From the NCBI RefSeq assembly GCF_963676935.1, contig NZ_OY781470.1, positions 1,116,001 through 1,180,000 on the forward strand: a stretch of 64,000 bases of DNA, written 5' to 3'. This DNA comes from Halarcobacter sp. GTDB taxonomy: Bacteria > Campylobacterota > Campylobacteria > Campylobacterales > Arcobacteraceae. The position numbers and the translations under genes are program-made. Positions 11,401 to 26,400 of this stretch are shown here, piece by piece; positions within the stretch are counted from its first letter, which is position 1; every line of letters begins with the position of its first letter. The notes beneath the pieces are model-generated. The model saw only the letters and a program-made list of their open reading frames with translations, was not told the DNA's origin and did no database searches.

Positions 11401-14400
11401 ATAATGTAGTTAATCTTTTTGAAGGTATGGCTTCAGGGGATACTATTTCTGGTGGATCTGGAAATGATACAATTTATGGTAATAATATTAGCAATGATAT
11501 TTCAGGTGGTATTGATGGAGATGATACATTATCTGGAGGAACTGGTGATGATTCTATTTATGGACAAGGTGGAGATGATACTTTAATTGGAAATGATGGC
11601 GATGATATTTTAGATGGTGGAATAGGAAGTGATACTGTTGATTATAGTTATTTAGATACAAGTTCAGTTGGAATAGATGTCGATTTCGTAAATAATACAG
11701 CAACGGATGGTACATATACTGATACCTTAATAAATATTGAAAATGCCACAGGTACAATAAATGATGACTCTTTTATTATGAAAGAGGGTACAACAGCTAA
11801 TACGATAGATGGGAAAGCTGGAACTGATTTAATTGATTATTCAAATTATTCTACATCTATTAATGTGGATTTAAGTCTTGCAACAGCCCAAGCAATAGCT
11901 ACAAGTGATAATGATACTATTTTAAATGTAGAAAATCTAATAGCAACAACACTAGATGATACAATTACAGGTTCTTCTTTAAATAATAGTATTGATGGAA
12001 ATGAAGGAAATGATACTTTCTTCTCAAGTGCCGGAAATGATATTTTAAATGGTGGTATTGATGCCTTATCTGATGATATTGATATTGCAGATTATTCAAA
12101 TTTAAATCAAAGAATTGTAGTAACAAATGGTAATAGTGTAGATAAAAATGATGGTTCAACAGATACCTTGATTGATATTGAAGAGATTCAAGGAACTGAT
12201 TATTTAGACACCATGACAGGTTCATCTTCTACTGACATTTTTAAAGGTGGAGCTTCGAGTGATACTTTATATGGTGAAGATGGGGAAGATACACTTTATG
12301 GTGAAGATGGAGATGATGTACTTGTAGGTGGTCTAGGAAATGATGAATTAAGGGGTGGAAATAACTTAACTACAGGTGATACCGTAGATTATAGTAGTAG
12401 AAATGAAGGTGTAAATTTAATTTTAAATTCTGGTACAGGAACTGCATATATTGATACATTAAATGATGGTCTACAAGGTACTTCTACTGGTGAAGAGGAA
12501 GACAATCTTTATGGTATTGAAAATATTATAGGTTCATCTGTTAATGATATTATTGTAGGTGATGCAAATAAAAATACTATAAGTGGAAATAGCGGTAATG
12601 ATAGTATCGATGGTGGAGCTGGTAATGATGAACTTTTAGGTGGTGCAGGAGATGACACAATCACTGGTTCAGCGGGGAATGATAATATTTTAGGTGAAAC
12701 TGGTGATGATACCTTTATAGATACTGATTTTATAGGTGACACAATAGATGGTGGAGATAATACTTCTGTTGGTGATACAATGGATTACCATAATTTATCA
12801 GAGAGTATTCAAGTTAATTTAAATGATTCTAATACAAGTTCAGTTTTTGTACAAGTTGGTTCTGATACTGCAAATCATAGAATAGAAAATATTGAAAATA
12901 TTATTGGAACAGATGAATTAGATATTATTCATGGTAATAGTTCAGATAATTCATTTGAAGGAAGAAATGGAAATGATATTTTAGATGGTGAATCAGGAGA
13001 TGACATTTTAAGTGGTGGAAATGATAATGATACACTACTTGGAGGAGAAGGAGATGATACACTACAAGGTGATGCTGGAGACGATGTCTTAAAAGGTGGA
13101 GCAGGAAATGATGTCTTAGAGGGTGGTGCTGGAAATGATACTGCTGATTTCTCAGATGCTACAGCAGGGATAAATGTAGATTTAGCTGCAACTGGAAGCA
13201 CTCCTGTAAATATTGGTGCAGGATTAGGTTCTGATACATTTGATTCAATTGAGGGTGTTATTGGTGGAGATTTTGATGATATATTAAAAGGAACCTCTTC
13301 TCAAAATACACTTATTGGTGGAGCAGGAAATGATACTTTATATGGTTTAGGTTCAAACAGTGGAGCTGATTATTTAGATGGAGGAGAGGGAGATGAAGAC
13401 TTTGTAAGTTTTAATTATACCTCACCTGTAGATATAAATGTAGATTTAAGTAAGGAAACTGCACAAGATACAGATGGTGTAAATGGTGATGACCTAATTA
13501 TAAAAAATATAGAAAATGTTGAAGGTGGTGGAGGAAAAGACACTATTACTGGAAACTCTTCTGATAATACAATTTCAACTTTAGCTGGTGATGATACTAT
13601 ATTTGTTAGTGGTGGAGATGATTATATAGATGGTGGAAATGGCAATGAAACCTTAGGAGACACTGTTGATTATACTACAGCAAATGGAATAACTGTAACA
13701 ATACAAAATGATGATTCTATAGAGGTTATAAAATCAAATGGTACAGATACTTTAGTAAATATTGAAAATTTAGTTGCTTCTAATGGAGATGATGTATTAA
13801 ATGGTAATGATAGCAAAAATGTATTATATGGTGGAGCTGGAGATGACACTTTCGATGGTAAAGATGGAGATGACTCATTATATGGTGAATCTGGAAATGA
13901 CACCTTTGTTGGTGGATTAGGTAATGACCATATTGATGGTGGAGCTGATATTGATACTGTTGATTATAGTAATAGAGCAGATGGTATAGATTTAACTTTA
14001 GTAAATAAAGCTGGAACAGCTTATATTGATACTTTCGATGATGGAATAAAAGTTCATACCTCAGGTGAAGAAGAAGACACTTTAACAAATATTGAAAATG
14101 TAATAGGTTCACAAGACCATGATTATATTGAAGGTGATATTTATTCAAATATTATAAAAGGTGAAGCTGGAGATGATACTTTAAAAGGTGGAGCGGGTGA
14201 TGATACCATTGAAGGTGGAATTGGATCTGATACTATTGAAGGTGGAGCTGGTGCAGATACTTTATATGGGCAAGAAGGAAATGATAGTTTTGTTCAAAAT
14301 TCCGGTGAGACAAATGGAGATGTAATCTATGGTGGTAGTGAAGCTGATACTAGCAGGGGAAGCGATACCGTTGATTACTCTTCAAGTAACCAAGGGATTA

Positions 14401-17400
14401 TTGTAAATCTAAATGGTACAGGTTTATCAAGTGTAACGATTGGGTCAAGTATAAATGATCACTACTTATCAAATATTGAAAATATCATTGGTACAACAGC
14501 AAATGATACAATTGAAGGTGATAGTGTAGATAATATTTTAAATGGTTTTGATGGTATAGATACAATATCTTATGCAAATACAAGTTCATCTGTAATAGTA
14601 AATCTTGGAGCTGATATTAATAGTGATATTAACTTTGATTCAAATTCAAATTTAATTAGTGCTTCAAGTGGACAAAGTGCTACTTCGGGTACAGATACAT
14701 TAACAGCTTTTGAAAATATTGTAGGTTCAGCACATGCAGATACTTTAATTGGTGATTCAGGTACAAATACAATTGATGGTGGTGTAGGTGATGATTTACT
14801 TTTAGGTGGAGCAGGAAGTGATAGTTTTATAGGAGGTGTTGGAAATGATACAGTTTCTTATGCCCTAGAAAGTTCAGTTGATGCTTCATTAAGAGATGGT
14901 ACAGGTTTAGTTGGAACTGATACTGACCAGTTTACAGATATTGAAAATATTATAGGTACAACTGGAAATGACACTATAGAGGGTGATGAAAATAATAATA
15001 CTTTAATAGGTGGTGCAGGAACAGATACCTTATCTTATGCAGGTGCTACCTCTTCTGATAATACAGGTGTCACAGTTGACTTATCCTTAAATACGGTGGT
15101 AACTATAAATGATGGTACAGATGTAATTAGTGGTTTTGAAAATTTAATCGGTTCAACAAAAAATGATATTTTAACTGGTGATTCAGGCATTAATACTATA
15201 GATGCAGGAAATGGCGATGATACTTTAAAAGGTGGAGCTGGTGCAGATATTTTAAATGGTCAAAATGGTAATGATACTTTCATTATAGATGATACAAATA
15301 TTGATAATGCAAATGATCAAATAGATGGTGGGGCAAATACAGATACTATTGATTATAGTGCAATTAACTCTTCATACCATATAAATGTAAATTTATCAGT
15401 TCCAACTGCTGAGGTTTTAAATGGTGCAGTTACTTTAGATAGTGATACTTTAACTAGTATAGAAAATGTAATAGGTAGTTCAAACGATGATACAATCACA
15501 GGCGATGCTCAAAATAATAAACTAGAAGGTTTAGATGGAGATGACATAATAGATGGTGGAGCAGGTGAAGATTCACTATTAGGTGGAGCAGGAGATGATT
15601 TATTTATTCAAAGAGATGGTGAGACTACAAATGATGTAATAAATGGGGGAATAAATAATCTTGGAGGAGATACAGTTGATTATTCAAATGTAAACGCAAA
15701 TATATCTGTAAATCTTCTAGATGGTGTTGCTTCAACAGTAAACCTATCAAGTAGTGCTGACCATACTATTCAAAATATAGAAAATATAACAGGTTCATCT
15801 TTAAATGACACTCTTGTAGGAAATAGTTCAGTAAATACACTTTTAGGTGGAGCAGGTGATGATACTATAGATGGTGGAGCGGGTGAAGATTATTTAGATG
15901 GTGGAACATCAACAGCCGTTGGAAATACTTTAACCTATGATAGTTCAACTCACTCTGTAAGAGTTGATTTAAGTACAAATAGTGCAATTACTGATTTAGA
16001 TGGTGATGGGTTTAGTTATGATGGAAGTGGTACTAATACTGATGTTGATGATGAACAAGATACTATTTATAATTTTAAAACTGCAAAAGGTTCAGATTAC
16101 GATGATATCTTAATTGCAGGAGATACAGGAAATACACTTTTAGGAAGTGGTGGAAATGACACTTTAATAAGTGGTGCTTCAGATGACTACCTTGATGGTG
16201 GAGAAAATAGCGATACCTTTATTCTTGGAAATAATGAGGCTTTAAATGGTTCAGATACTATTTTAGGTGGTACAGGAAAAGATACAGCTGATTATAGTGG
16301 TATTACTGATTCTTCTAGAAGCATAAGTGTTGAATTAGAGGCTTCAGAAGTTAAAACAGTAACAATTAATGGTGCTGCGAATGATACTCTTCAAGATGTT
16401 GAAAATGTTATTGGTGGAGCAGGAAATGATTCTATTATTGGTGATGGTAATGTTAATACTTTAGTAGGTGGTAGTGGTGATGATTTCCTTGATGGAGCCG
16501 ATGGAAAAGATTTATTATCTGGAGGAGCAGGTAATGATAGTATTTTAGGTGGAGATAAAGAGGATACTATTTATGGTGATGCTGGAAATGATATTTTAAA
16601 TGGTGAAGAGGGAGCAGATTCACTTTATGGTGGAGATGGTGATGATACATTATCTGGTGGATTAGGAATTGACTACCTAGATGGTGGAGCAGAAGGTCCA
16701 GTTGGAGATAGTGTTGATTTTTCAGCAGAATCTGGAAAACTTGATGTTAATTTTAGAAATGTAGATGGAAATGGGTATTCACAAGCATATTTAGACAATG
16801 TAGGTGATGATTATTTAAAAGACATTGAGAATATTAGAGGTACAAATCAAGATGATTATATTGGAGGTAATGCTTCAAATAATACAATTATAACTCTAAA
16901 TGGAAATGATACAATTGTTGGTGATGGTGGAAATGATTATTTAGCTGGTGGAGAAGGTGATGATATCTTTAAAGCTGGTATAGATGTAAATGGAGATAAA
17001 ACTTTAGAAGATGCCGATGATGGAGCGGATTTCATAGATGGTGGTTCTTTATCTGAAACAAATGGAGATACAATTGATTATAGTGCAATATCTCAATCTA
17101 TAAATGTAACATTAAATGGTTCAAATGATGCTACAGTTATTGTAGGTGATTTGGATTCTAATAATACAGTTGGTGATTATAAAGATGATACTGTAAGAAA
17201 TATAGAAAATGTTATTGGTTCAAGTGTTGATGATACAATTAGTGGAGATATTAATAATAACACTTTACAAGGAGCAGCAGGAGCTGATACTTTATATGGT
17301 GCAGGTGGAAATGATGTACTTGATGGTGGAGATGATATAGATACTACCGATTATACTCAAGCTTCTAGTTCAATTGTAGTTGATATGGGTGTAAGTGCTG

Positions 17401-20400
17401 GAGAAGTTACTAATGATGGTGATGGAGGTGTTGATAATTTAGTTGACATTGAGAGAGTTATTGGTTCAAATTTTGATGATTCAATGACAGGTGATGACTC
17501 TAATAATACTTTTATTGGTGCAGATGGGTATGACAAATTCTATGGAACAAAAGGTGATGATGTTTATTATTCTGGAAACTTAGATTCAAGTGGAACTCAT
17601 ATTTTAGATGGTGATTATAGTAAAGTTGATTACAGTAATGGGGAAACAGGAAAGATCTATGTAGATTTAAGTGATACAACATCTGATGGTACAAATAACT
17701 ATGCAGAAGTTCTTAAATTAAATAGTGCAAATTCAAGTGATGTTGATTTTGCAAATGCTGATTACACAGATAGAGTGTATGATATTGTAAATATCACAGG
17801 TACAAATAGTAATGATACAATTATAGGAAATAGTGAGAATAACTATTTCAAAGGTGAAGGTGGAAATGATACTTTAGTAGGTAATGATGGTTCAGATATT
17901 CTTGAAGGTGGAGATGGACAAGATTTATTTATAGTAACGGGTGCCCAAGATGGTGTTGATATAATTAATGGTGAAGGTGATATTGATACTGTTGATTATA
18001 GTGCATTAGGTGTTGGAAATGAGATCACTATTACATTAAATGGTGCAGATACTTTAGCTAACTTATCAATAAATGGAACAGCAGATATTGATGAGATTCA
18101 AAATGTAGAAAATGTTATTGGTACCCAAGGAGCTGATACTGTTACAGGAAACAGTGATGCAAATACAATTTATGGACAAGCTGGAAATGACCAAATCAAT
18201 GGAAATGCAGGAAATGATTCTTTATATGGTGAAGATGGAGATGATACTTTAAAAGGTGGATTTGGTGATGACTATATTAATGGTGGAGCTAATGGAAGTG
18301 AAGGTGACACAGTAGATTATTCTGATGCAACTTCTGGTGTTACTGTTAATATGTCAGGAAGTTCAGTTTCAGTAGGAGCAGGACTTGGTACAGATACTTT
18401 AGTAGATATAGAAAATGCTTTAGGTTCAGATTATGATGATACTTTTATAACAAATGAAAATGCAGATAATAAATTTTATGGTGGTAATAATGGAGCAGCA
18501 GGGGATACAGTAGATTATTCTTCTAGACTTACAGATGCAAATGATAAGATTGTTGCAGATTTAACTTCAGGAAATGTAGATATTTATAATGATGGAGCAG
18601 TTACTCCAAATGCAACAGATACCCTTTTTGATATAGAAAATGTTACAGGTTCATCGGGAAATGACACTATTTCTGGTGATGTAAATAATAATACAATTCT
18701 AGGTTTATCAGGTAATGACAATATATCAGGTAATGATGGTATTGATTATCTCGATGGGGGTACTGGATTAGATGACAGAGTTGATTACTCTTATAGTAAT
18801 GAAGGTGTAACTGTAGATTTAGAAAATGATACAGGTTATATAAATGCAGGAGATAATGATACTTTAATAGGTTTTGAAAATGTAACAGGAACAACTGGAA
18901 ATGATACTATTATTTTAAAATCAAATGCTGGATTATTAATTGGTGTTGAAAATGAAATTGATGGTAATAGTGGAGATAATGATACTGTAAGTTATGAAAA
19001 CTACACAGATGATTTAACTATTGATATGACTGCTGGCGCTACTGCTACAGGTGATAATGATATTTTAACTAGTATAGAAAATGCAGTGGGTGGTACAGGT
19101 GATGATACATTTATCTCTGATACTTCAATCGATAATGAGTTTGATGGAAACACTGGTCAAGATACTGTAGATTATAGCTCTTCTACAAATACAGTTGCTG
19201 TTACATTAACTGGTTCAACAGCTGCAAATGTTACTTTAGGAAATGGTACAGTTGATAGTGTAAAAAATATAGAAAATGTTATTGGTGGAACAGCTAATGA
19301 CACAATTGTAGGTGATACAAACAATAATACCTTAGAGGGAAATGCTGGACTAGATACACTTTCAGGTGGAGCTGGAAATGATTATTTAGATGGTGGTAGT
19401 GATGATGATTCTTTATATGGTCAAGGTGGATTAGATACTATTTATGGTGATGCTGGAAATGACTATATTGAGGGTGGAAGTGACAATGACTTAATTTATG
19501 GAGATGACCTAGCTAATAATGAATCAGGGAATGATACATTATTAGGTGAAAGTGGCGATGATACTATATATGGTGGCAAAGGTGATGATGTTTTAGATGG
19601 TGATGTTGGAAATGATACCCTTGAAGGTGGTGAAGGAAATGATACTTTAAGAGGTGGTCAAAACAACGATATCCTTAACGGTAACGATGGTATAGATACC
19701 GTAGATTATCAATATGCAAGTGGAAGTGTAACAGTTGATTTGGGTGATGATGGAACTACTTCTCAAAATATTGGTGCAGCAGAAGGTTTTGATAAATTAG
19801 TAAATATTGAAAATGTTATTGGTTCAAATTATGATGACACCTTTTATGGAGCAAATGATGTTGCAAATATATTTACAGGGGGAGTTTCAGAAGCTGGTGA
19901 AGTAAATGGTGATACAGTTGATTATAGTACAAGCTTAGATCAAAGTGCAGATAGTATTAATGTTGATTTATCAGTAAGCGGAACAGTTACAGTAACAGAT
20001 GCCGATGGAAGTGGAGTTGCAGATACTTTAGTTGATATTGAAAATATAACAGGTTCAGCAGGTGATGATTATATTGGTGGAGATTCAGATAATAATACCT
20101 TAAAAGGTGAAGCTGGGAATGATACTCTAAGAGGTGATGCCGGAGATGATTATCTTGATGGTGGAACTGGTAGTGATACTGTAACTTATGCAGGTGAGAG
20201 TTTAAATGTTGTAGTTGATTTAGATAATGATGTTGCTACTGGTACAGGAATTGGTACAGATACTTTAATTGATATAGAAAATGTTATTGGTGGTGATGCT
20301 AATGATACTATTATCATGAAAGAGGGAGCAATTGCTAATGATATAAAAGGTGGTTTAGGTTCAGATACAATTTCCTATGAAAACTATACCGCATCAGGAG

Positions 20401-23400
20401 TTGATGTAAATTTAAGTACAACAGCTTCACAAACTGTAGCTACAGGAGATAATGATACCTTAGAAAGTATAGAAGATATTATAGGTTCAGATCTTGATGA
20501 TACTTTTATTGGTTCTACTGATGATAATACAATAGATGGAAATGCTGGCTCTGACACATTTATTGCAGGAACAGATGTAAATAATGATGGAAATTTAGAT
20601 GCTTGGAGTGATGATGGTGCAGATACTTATGATGGTGGAGCTGGAGTTAACGATTGGATAGATTATTCAGTAATTACCGGTGATGGCGTAAATGGAGCTA
20701 ATGGTATTGAAGTAGCTTTAGATACTACAAATCCTACAACAGTTACTGTTCAAGGTCAAGCAGGTGTAGATACAATTGTAAATGTAGAACATATCTCAGG
20801 TACACAAGATTCAGATATTATCCAAGGGGATATGGCAAATAACTCTTTATTGGGAAATGCAGGAGCAGATCAAATAAATGGTGGAGCAGGTGCAGATAAA
20901 ATCTATGGTGGTTCTGATGATGATACTTTATTAGGTGAATCTGGGAATGATACTCTTTATGGGGAAACAGGAGATGATACTCTAACAGGAGATGTTGGAG
21001 ATGATATTATTTATGGTGGAGATGATACCACAGATTCTGGAAGTGATACGGTAGATTATACAAATGCTTTAGAGAGTTTAACTATTACCTTAGATACAAA
21101 TTTAAATATAGATAATGAATTTGGAAATTATGATGCAGTTGGTACATCAGATGGGGCAAGTGGTGAACAAGGACAAGGTGATGACATACTTTATGGTATA
21201 GAAAACGTCATAGGTTCAAACTATGCATCAGATATTGTTTATGGAAGCCATTCTAATAATATAATTTCAACACTAGCTTCTGCAGATACGATTACTGGTT
21301 ATAATGGAAATGACACTATAGATGCGGGAACTGGTGATGATTTAATCTATGCAAGTGCTACAAATGATGGGGCTGATACCATAGATGGTGGAGCTGGAAG
21401 TGATACTTTAGATTATCAAGTAATTACAGATGATATTACAGTTGATTTTGCAGCAGCAAATATAGATGCAAATTTAAGTGTAAATACAGGTGATACAGAT
21501 CTAGTAAGAAATGTAGAAAATATTTTGTCTGGTAGTGGAGATGATAATATCTCAGGTAATAATGATTCAAATACTATAGTTGGTAATGCAGGGAATGACA
21601 CAATATCTGGAGAAGCAGGAATCGATAAACTATATGGTGATGCAATTGATGGTACAGGAAGCGGAAATGATACAGTATCTTATGAATATACATCAAATGA
21701 TGCCGAAATTAATCTTGATACAGAAACAGCATATATAAGTGTAACAGATAATGATATTATAAGTTCATTTGAAAATGTTATTGGTGGTAGTGGGAATGAC
21801 ACTATTACTGGTAACAGTTTAGCAAATATCCTTCAAGGTGGAGCTGGAGATGATACCTTTGCTGGTTTAGCTGGAGATGATACTATTTATGGTGGTACAA
21901 CTTCAACTGATATTAGTACTCAAGATACTATTGATTATACTTCTCAAGGAAGAATTATTACAACTTTAGGGGAAGGTGCTAGTGTAAGTGTAGGTACAAG
22001 TGGAGAAACTGATACTATTTATGGAATTGAAAATGTTATTGGTTCCAATTCAGGTAATGACACAATTACTGGTGATGCAAATAATAATACAATTTTAGGA
22101 CAAGCAGGTGATGATACCTTAAAAGGTGGAGCTGGAGCAGATAAACTTGATGGTGGAAGTGGAGATGATTTATTTATCATCGATACTGATGGTGATGCTA
22201 CTGGTGATGAGATTATTGGTGGAGATAATTATGATACTGTTAGTTATTTAGGTTTATCAAGTGGAGTAACAGTTGACTTATCTGCAGGTTCTGTTGTAAC
22301 AGTTGATATTGGTGGAAATACACACACTTTAACAGAAATAGAACATTTAAGAGGTACAAATAGTGCTGATATCTTAACTGGTGATACAAATATCAATAGA
22401 GTTGAAGGTATGGGTGGAGATGACACTATTATTGGAAATGCTGGCTCAGATCAAATCTTTGGTGGTGCAAATGAAGCTAATAGTGTTGGATCAGGAGATG
22501 ATATCTTAGATGGAAAAGCTGGTGATGACTTCATTAGAGGTGGAGATGGAGCTGATAATATTTATGGTGGAGATGGAAAAGATACTTTATATGGGGAACA
22601 AGGTATAGATACTATTGAGGGTGAATCTGGAAATGATACTATTTATGGTGGAGATTCAGCTGATGCCTTAAATGGTGGTCTTGGTGCAGATACAATCTTT
22701 GGTGAAGATGGTGATGATTATATAACTTTTGATCAAGCAGATAATAGTACTGACTATGTTTATGGTGGTACAGCTTCAGCAGATAGTGATACAACAAATG
22801 GTGATACAGTAGATTATTCTCAAGCAATTACTGGTATGACAGTTAATTTAGCAGAAGGGAATGCACAAGGTACTGCAACAAGTGCTGACCAAGGTACAGA
22901 TTACTTATATGGAATAGAAAATATTGTTGGGTCAAACTTATCAAATGATACAATCACAGGTAATAGTGAAATTAATACTTTAAATGGTATGGGTGATGAT
23001 GATACCCTTTATGGAGAAGCTGGAGAAGATACACTATTAGGTGGATCAGGTGATGATGAACTACATGGTGGAGATGATGCAGATTCAATAGATGGTGGAC
23101 TTGGTAATGATATTATCTATGGTGATGCAGGTGCAGATACTTTAGTAGGTAATGCCGGTTCAGATCTATTTGTAGCAACATCAGCAAGTGATGGAACTGA
23201 TTCAATTATTGGTGGAACTGGTAGTGATACAGTTGATTATAGTGTAATAACAGACAATACAAATAAAATAGTAGCAATATTAAATGCAACAGGAGATTCT
23301 ACAGTTGATATTTTAACTGGTGATGATGATACTATTAATGGAATAGAAAATATTATTGGTACAAGTGGAGATGACACATTTACAGGTAGTGCTTTAGTAA

Positions 23401-26400
23401 ATACATTAGTTGGTGGAGATGGTATTGATGAGGTTAGATATGATTATGACAATGGTGCAGGGGTATTAGTAAATCTACAAGCAGGAACTGCAACAGAAAA
23501 TGGTGGGATTGTTGATACTTTGGACACAATAGAAAATGTAGTTGGATCTTCATATGATGATACCTTTATTACAAATAGTGGTGTAGTAAATACTATTGAT
23601 GGTGGTGCAGATGTTAATGGTGACTTGATAGATTATAGTTCTAGAAATAGTGCTATAAATGTTACCCTAAATACTTCTACACAAGCAACAGTTGATATTG
23701 CTGGAACTACAAATGATGATATTATCTCAAATATTGAACATGTAACAGGAAGTACTGTAAACGATACAATAACAGGTGATAGTGCAGATAATACACTTTT
23801 AGGTATGGCGGGAGATGATACCTTAGCTGGAGCAGCTGGAGCAGATTATTTAGATGGTGGTCTTGGAAATGATACTTTAATTGGTGGTGCTGGAGCTGAT
23901 AACTTATTTGGTAGTGAAGGAAATGATTTATTTACAGGTACTGACTTTACAGCAGATGTTATAGATGGTGGAAATGAAACAGATACTTCAAGGGGAAGTG
24001 ATACAGTAGATTATAGTTCTGTAAATGTATCAACAACTGGTATAAATGTTACATTAAATGATAATGTTGTATCAAGTGTTACAGTTGATGGGGATGTGGA
24101 TAATCACACTATAGTAAATATTGAGAATATCAAGGGTACAAACTTAGCAGATACAATTACAGGGGATTCATATACTAATAGTTTAATTGGTAATGATGGA
24201 ACTGATACTATAAATGGTGGAGCTGGAGATGATTATATTGATGGTGGAGCAAATGCAACTGGAACTGAGACATTAATTGGTGGACTTGGTTTAGATACTA
24301 TTTATGGTGGTACAGGTGTTGATTATATAGATGGTGGAGATGATTCAGATATCTTAGATGGTGGTGCTGGAGATGATACCTTAGATGGTGGAGCAGGAAA
24401 TGATGCCTTAGATGGTGGAGATGGAGATGATACTTTAATAGGTGGAGCAGGAAACGATAATCTAGCTGGTGGTTCAGGAAGTGACACAGCTGACTATAGT
24501 AATGAAAGTGCATCTGTTAGTGCTGATATCTCTAATTTCTTTGCTGTTGGTACTTCAATTGGAACAGATACCTTTAACTCAATAGAAAATATTACAGGAA
24601 CAAATCTAGGTGGCGAATCAGATAAAATAACAGGTAATGATGCAGCAAATATTTTAAAAGGTTTAGCTGGTGATGATATAATCTCAGAAATGGGAGGAGA
24701 TGATACTGTTGAAGGTGGAGCAGGAAACGATTATATATATGCAGGTGCTGGTGATGATATTATAGATGGTGATGATACAGACGGGGCAACTATAAATGGA
24801 ACAAGTGATACCTTAGATTATAGTTCAATAGCAATAAATGATGATACAGGTGATACAAGAGATGTTGATGGAACAGGAGTTGATACAAATGTATCAGATG
24901 CATATTTAGGTGTTGAAGTAGATTTATCTGTAACCACTGCACAAAGAATTCATGCTGAATATGGTACAGATACCATTACAAATATTGAAAATGTAATTGG
25001 TTCTGATAAAGGAGATTTCTTAGCAGGGAATGATTCAGCCAATATTCTTGAAGGTAGAGCAGGAAACGATTATTTAATTGGTCTTGATGGTCAAGATAAA
25101 TTAATTGGTGGAAGTGGAAATGATACAGCAGAATTTACTTCTGGAAGCCAAAATGTAGTAATTGATATGACTAAATCTCAAACAGATGGAAGTGATAATA
25201 CTTATAGAATAGTAAATGATGGTTATGGAAATGCTGAGTATTTAGATGGTGTAGAAAATATTATCACAGGTGACGGTGATGATACTATTTATGGTGATGC
25301 ACAAGCAAACAGTATCTCAACTGGAAGTGGAAATGATACTATTAGAGGTGGAGCAGAAGCTGATATTATAGATGGTGGAGCCGATGAAGATACAGCTGAT
25401 TTCTCTGATTTAGCTTATGGAGTAACAGTTGATTTAGATACAGATAATGATGAAAATAATGCCGCAGAAGGTACAGCAGTTTCAAATGGTAAAACAGATG
25501 TATTAAGAGAGATTGAAAATATTATTGGAACAGAAAGAGCTGATAATATAACAGGTGATTATAATAATAATACTCTATATGGTGGAGCAGATAATGATAC
25601 CTTTAAAGGTTTAGAGGGGCAAGATTATATTGATGGTGGAACTGGTACAGCTGATACCATTGATTTTAGTGATGGTATTAAAGGTATAGAAGTTGATTTA
25701 GGTGCAACGCAAACATTAGGTACAGATTCAACTTATAGAGTAAAAAATGATGGTTTTGATAATGCTGAATTTATTTCAGGTGTAGAAAATATAATAGGTA
25801 CCTCTGCTGCTGATATTATTACAGGTGATGGAAATAATAATTTATTAGATGGTGGAGCTTCTGATGATACACTTTCAGGTGGAGCAGGAAGTGATACTTT
25901 AGTAGGTCAAATTGGAGCTGATACTTTTATTGGTGGAGCTGGAGATGACTTTATATATGGAAATGATTTTAATGTGGCAAGTGTAGATGGCGATAGAGAT
26001 GTAGTGGATTACTCATCAGCTTCTAATTCTATAATATTAAACTTATCATCATCAGTTAGCACAATTAATCTTTTAAATGAATCAACCACAATTATAGCTA
26101 CACAAACAGCAGTTGGTGAAGGTACCGATAGACTTTATGATATTCAAGATGTTATAGGTTCAAATTTAGCAGATACATTAGTAGGTGATGATAGTGATAA
26201 CTCTTTACTTGGTAATGCCGGAAATGATATCTTAATTGGTGGAGTTGGTGAAGATATTCTTTTTGGTCAAGGTGATAATGACACTATTTTAGGTGGTTTA
26301 GATGGTGATACTATTTATGGTGGTTCTGTAACAGGTGGAATACATATAGATAGTGGAAATGATACAGTAAATTATAGTTATTTAACTGATACAACAGCTA

